NCBI GenBank assembly: GCA_018261955.1
Contig: JAGTRK010000005.1
Coordinates: 99,748-137,814 of the forward strand
Source of the DNA: Burkholderiaceae bacterium
GTDB lineage: Bacteria; Pseudomonadota; Gammaproteobacteria; Burkholderiales; Burkholderiaceae
Reading direction: 5' to 3'
Length of the DNA stretch: 38,067 nucleotides
The translations under genes and the position numbers were made by a program. Positions 37,029 through 38,067 of the stretch are shown here, piece after piece. The notes beneath the pieces are model-generated. The model ran no database searches, had not been told where the DNA came from, and saw only the letters and a program-made list of their open reading frames with translations. How positions within the stretch are numbered: the stretch's first letter is position 1; each line of letters begins with the position of its first letter.

Positions 37029-37925
37029 ATGTTAGATGCTAAGCAACTAGAAGCTTTTTATATGGTCGCTAGTAGTCAAAGTTTTGAAAAAGCTGCTCAA
37101 CTTCTTTACCTGACACCGAGTGCCATATCTCAAAGAATTAAAGCTTTGGAAACGTCTTTATCTGCAGTGTTGTTTGAGAGAGGTGTTCCAATAGAGTTGA
37201 CTGACAAAGGGCAACAACTTTACCGCTACACTCAAGCGTTAAGTTGTATGGAACAGGAGTTACTGACTCAACTGAAACCTAGTATGGTGCAAAAGAATCA
37301 TATTTCTATGACTATTGCCGTTAATGCTGACTCCTTTGCAACGTGGTGGCGCAAAGTGCATCCATCATTGTTTCACAAGTTTGGCATCGTAGTTGAGATG
37401 TTGGTTGATGATCAAGAACACACCTTGACATTATTTAATAAGGGAAGAGTCGTTGGTTGTGTATCTGCCCGTGAGTTAAATAAAGATGGTGCGATTAGTC
37501 AACTTTTAGGGTATATGTCTTACACCTGCGTAGCAAGTCATGATTTTGTTAAAACATATTTTCCTAATGGACTAAATATAAAAACTATAAGTGACGCTCC
37601 AGCTATCTTATGCAGTCGCAAAGATAGCCGTCACGATGAAATGCTCTTTCAAGTTTTCAATGTTAAACAATTTGAATATTCAAAAATATTCATGCCATCT
37701 CCAGAATCTTTTTTAGATGCGCTTGTTCAAAGTTGTGGTTATGGAATGATGCCTGTTATGCAGATTGAAAACGAATTGCGCACAGGTAAATTGATTGATT
37801 TAACTCCTAATCATCATTACCAAATGCCATTGTACTGGTGTTTTTGGCATAATCAATCGAACTTATATAGCCGTATTACCAACTATATTGTTGAACAAGC
37901 AAAACAGCTATTGACTCGTAATTAA
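37029..37925 (+). CDS. LysR-type regulator of the ArgP/LysG group
   Basis: A 298-residue LysR regulator: DNA-binding helix-turn-helix at residues 1-58 (LEAFYMVASSQSFEKAAQLL in part) and an effector domain. It falls in the ArgP/LysG group from SAISQRIKALE, SMTIAVNADSFATWW, GRVVGCVSAREL, YFPNGLNIK and GKLIDLTPNHHY. ArgP members control basic amino acid export; the usual partner exporter (argO/lysE) is not within the window. The ATG at 37029 follows an AGGAG at 37020-37024 with good spacing, so the upstream ATG at 37017 (over the box itself) was rejected. Its base use is more AT-rich than the housekeeping genes to its left. Confidence 0.88.
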   Translation: MLDAKQLEAFYMVASSQSFEKAAQLLYLTPSAISQRIKALETSLSAVLFERGVPIELTDKGQQLYRYTQALSCMEQELLTQLKPSMVQKNHISMTIAVNADSFATWWRKVHPSLFHKFGIVVEMLVDDQEHTLTLFNKGRVVGCVSARELNKDGAISQLLGYMSYTCVASHDFVKTYFPNGLNIKTISDAPAILCSRKDSRHDEMLFQVFNVKQFEYSKIFMPSPESFLDALVQSCGYGMMPVMQIENELRTGKLIDLTPNHHYQMPLYWCFWHNQSNLYSRITNYIVEQAKQLLTRN

Positions 37926-38002
37926 TATAATTACAATCTCTGTGACTTTGTGACTACGTCAAATAAATTTTGGCAATTATATACTTAACCGAACAAACAA
38001 TT

Positions 38003-38027
38003 AAGCCAGCAGAAATGCTGGCTTTTT
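38003..38027 (+). terminator. Rho-independent terminator of the ArgP-type gene
   Basis: A stem AAGCCAGC / GCTGGCTT (38003-38010, 38017-38024) with loop AGAAAT runs into T5. It is 78 bases after the regulator's stop codon. Confidence 0.9.
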
Positions 38028-38067
38028 CATATTGTTTATATGACGTTTCACGCCGTATATATTTTGT

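Overview
The window is a stretch of bacterial chromosome, about half GC by eye, and the gene content and order point to a betaproteobacterium of the order Burkholderiales. The purM / AI-2E permease / hda / HAD phosphatase / pcnB / folK / panB / panC run, the pyrG-kdsA-DUF1330 run, and a hydrogenase operon laid out like the membrane-bound hydrogenase (MBH) operon of Cupriavidus necator all support this. No rRNA, tRNA, CRISPR array, phage or transposase gene was seen. There is no gene-free stretch over 300 bases; the longest gaps are about 250 bases, upstream of the hydrogenase operon and upstream of icd.

Left flank (1-5014, + strand): a CBS-domain protein with its own terminator, then rdgB (nucleotide pool cleaning), an arginase, a small Fet4-like membrane protein and hypF.

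Centre (5029-18962, - strand): a nearly uninterrupted 12.7 kb operon read from 17721 down to 5029. Its order is hoxK-hoxG-hupE-hoxZ-hoxM-hoxL-hoxO-hoxQ-hoxR-hoxT-hoxV-hypA-hypB-hypC-hypD-hypE. It encodes an uptake [NiFe]-hydrogenase with a Tat-exported small subunit, a nickel large subunit and a membrane cytochrome b, a nickel permease, the maturation protease, the oxygen-protection and scaffold proteins, and the Hyp factors that build and insert the Ni-Fe(CN)2CO centre. HypF, which supplies cyanide ligands, lies outside the operon and converges on hypE. The small subunit has all six cysteines of the [4Fe-3S] proximal cluster of oxygen-tolerant (group 1d) enzymes. The window therefore describes an organism able to oxidise hydrogen in air. 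Directly upstream is a LysR regulator of the CbbR type; no HoxA/HoxBCJ-type H2-sensing regulators are present in the window.

Middle (19089-25165): a squalene/phytoene-synthase-fold protein that has lost its catalytic aspartates, rluE, icd with a palindrome-rich promoter, a KirBac-type potassium channel, an RraA/HMG-aldolase family protein, a DUF465 protein, a CoA-binding protein and an AT-rich hypothetical membrane protein, followed by a 112-bp inverted repeat.

Right (25389-38067): purM on the - strand, then a + strand housekeeping run: AI-2E permease, hda, HAD phosphatase, pcnB (with a perfect in-frame 30-bp tandem duplication), folK, panB, panC, ridA-like, ung, pyrG, a 39-codon membrane micro-ORF, kdsA, a DUF1330 gene and an AT-rich ArgP-type LysR regulator ending at a terminator.

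The points most worth a second look are the histidine-rich insert inside the HypB GTPase domain, the CbbR-type gene and repeats upstream of hoxK, the micro-ORF between pyrG and kdsA, the degenerate terpene-synthase-like protein, and three separate repeat structures.
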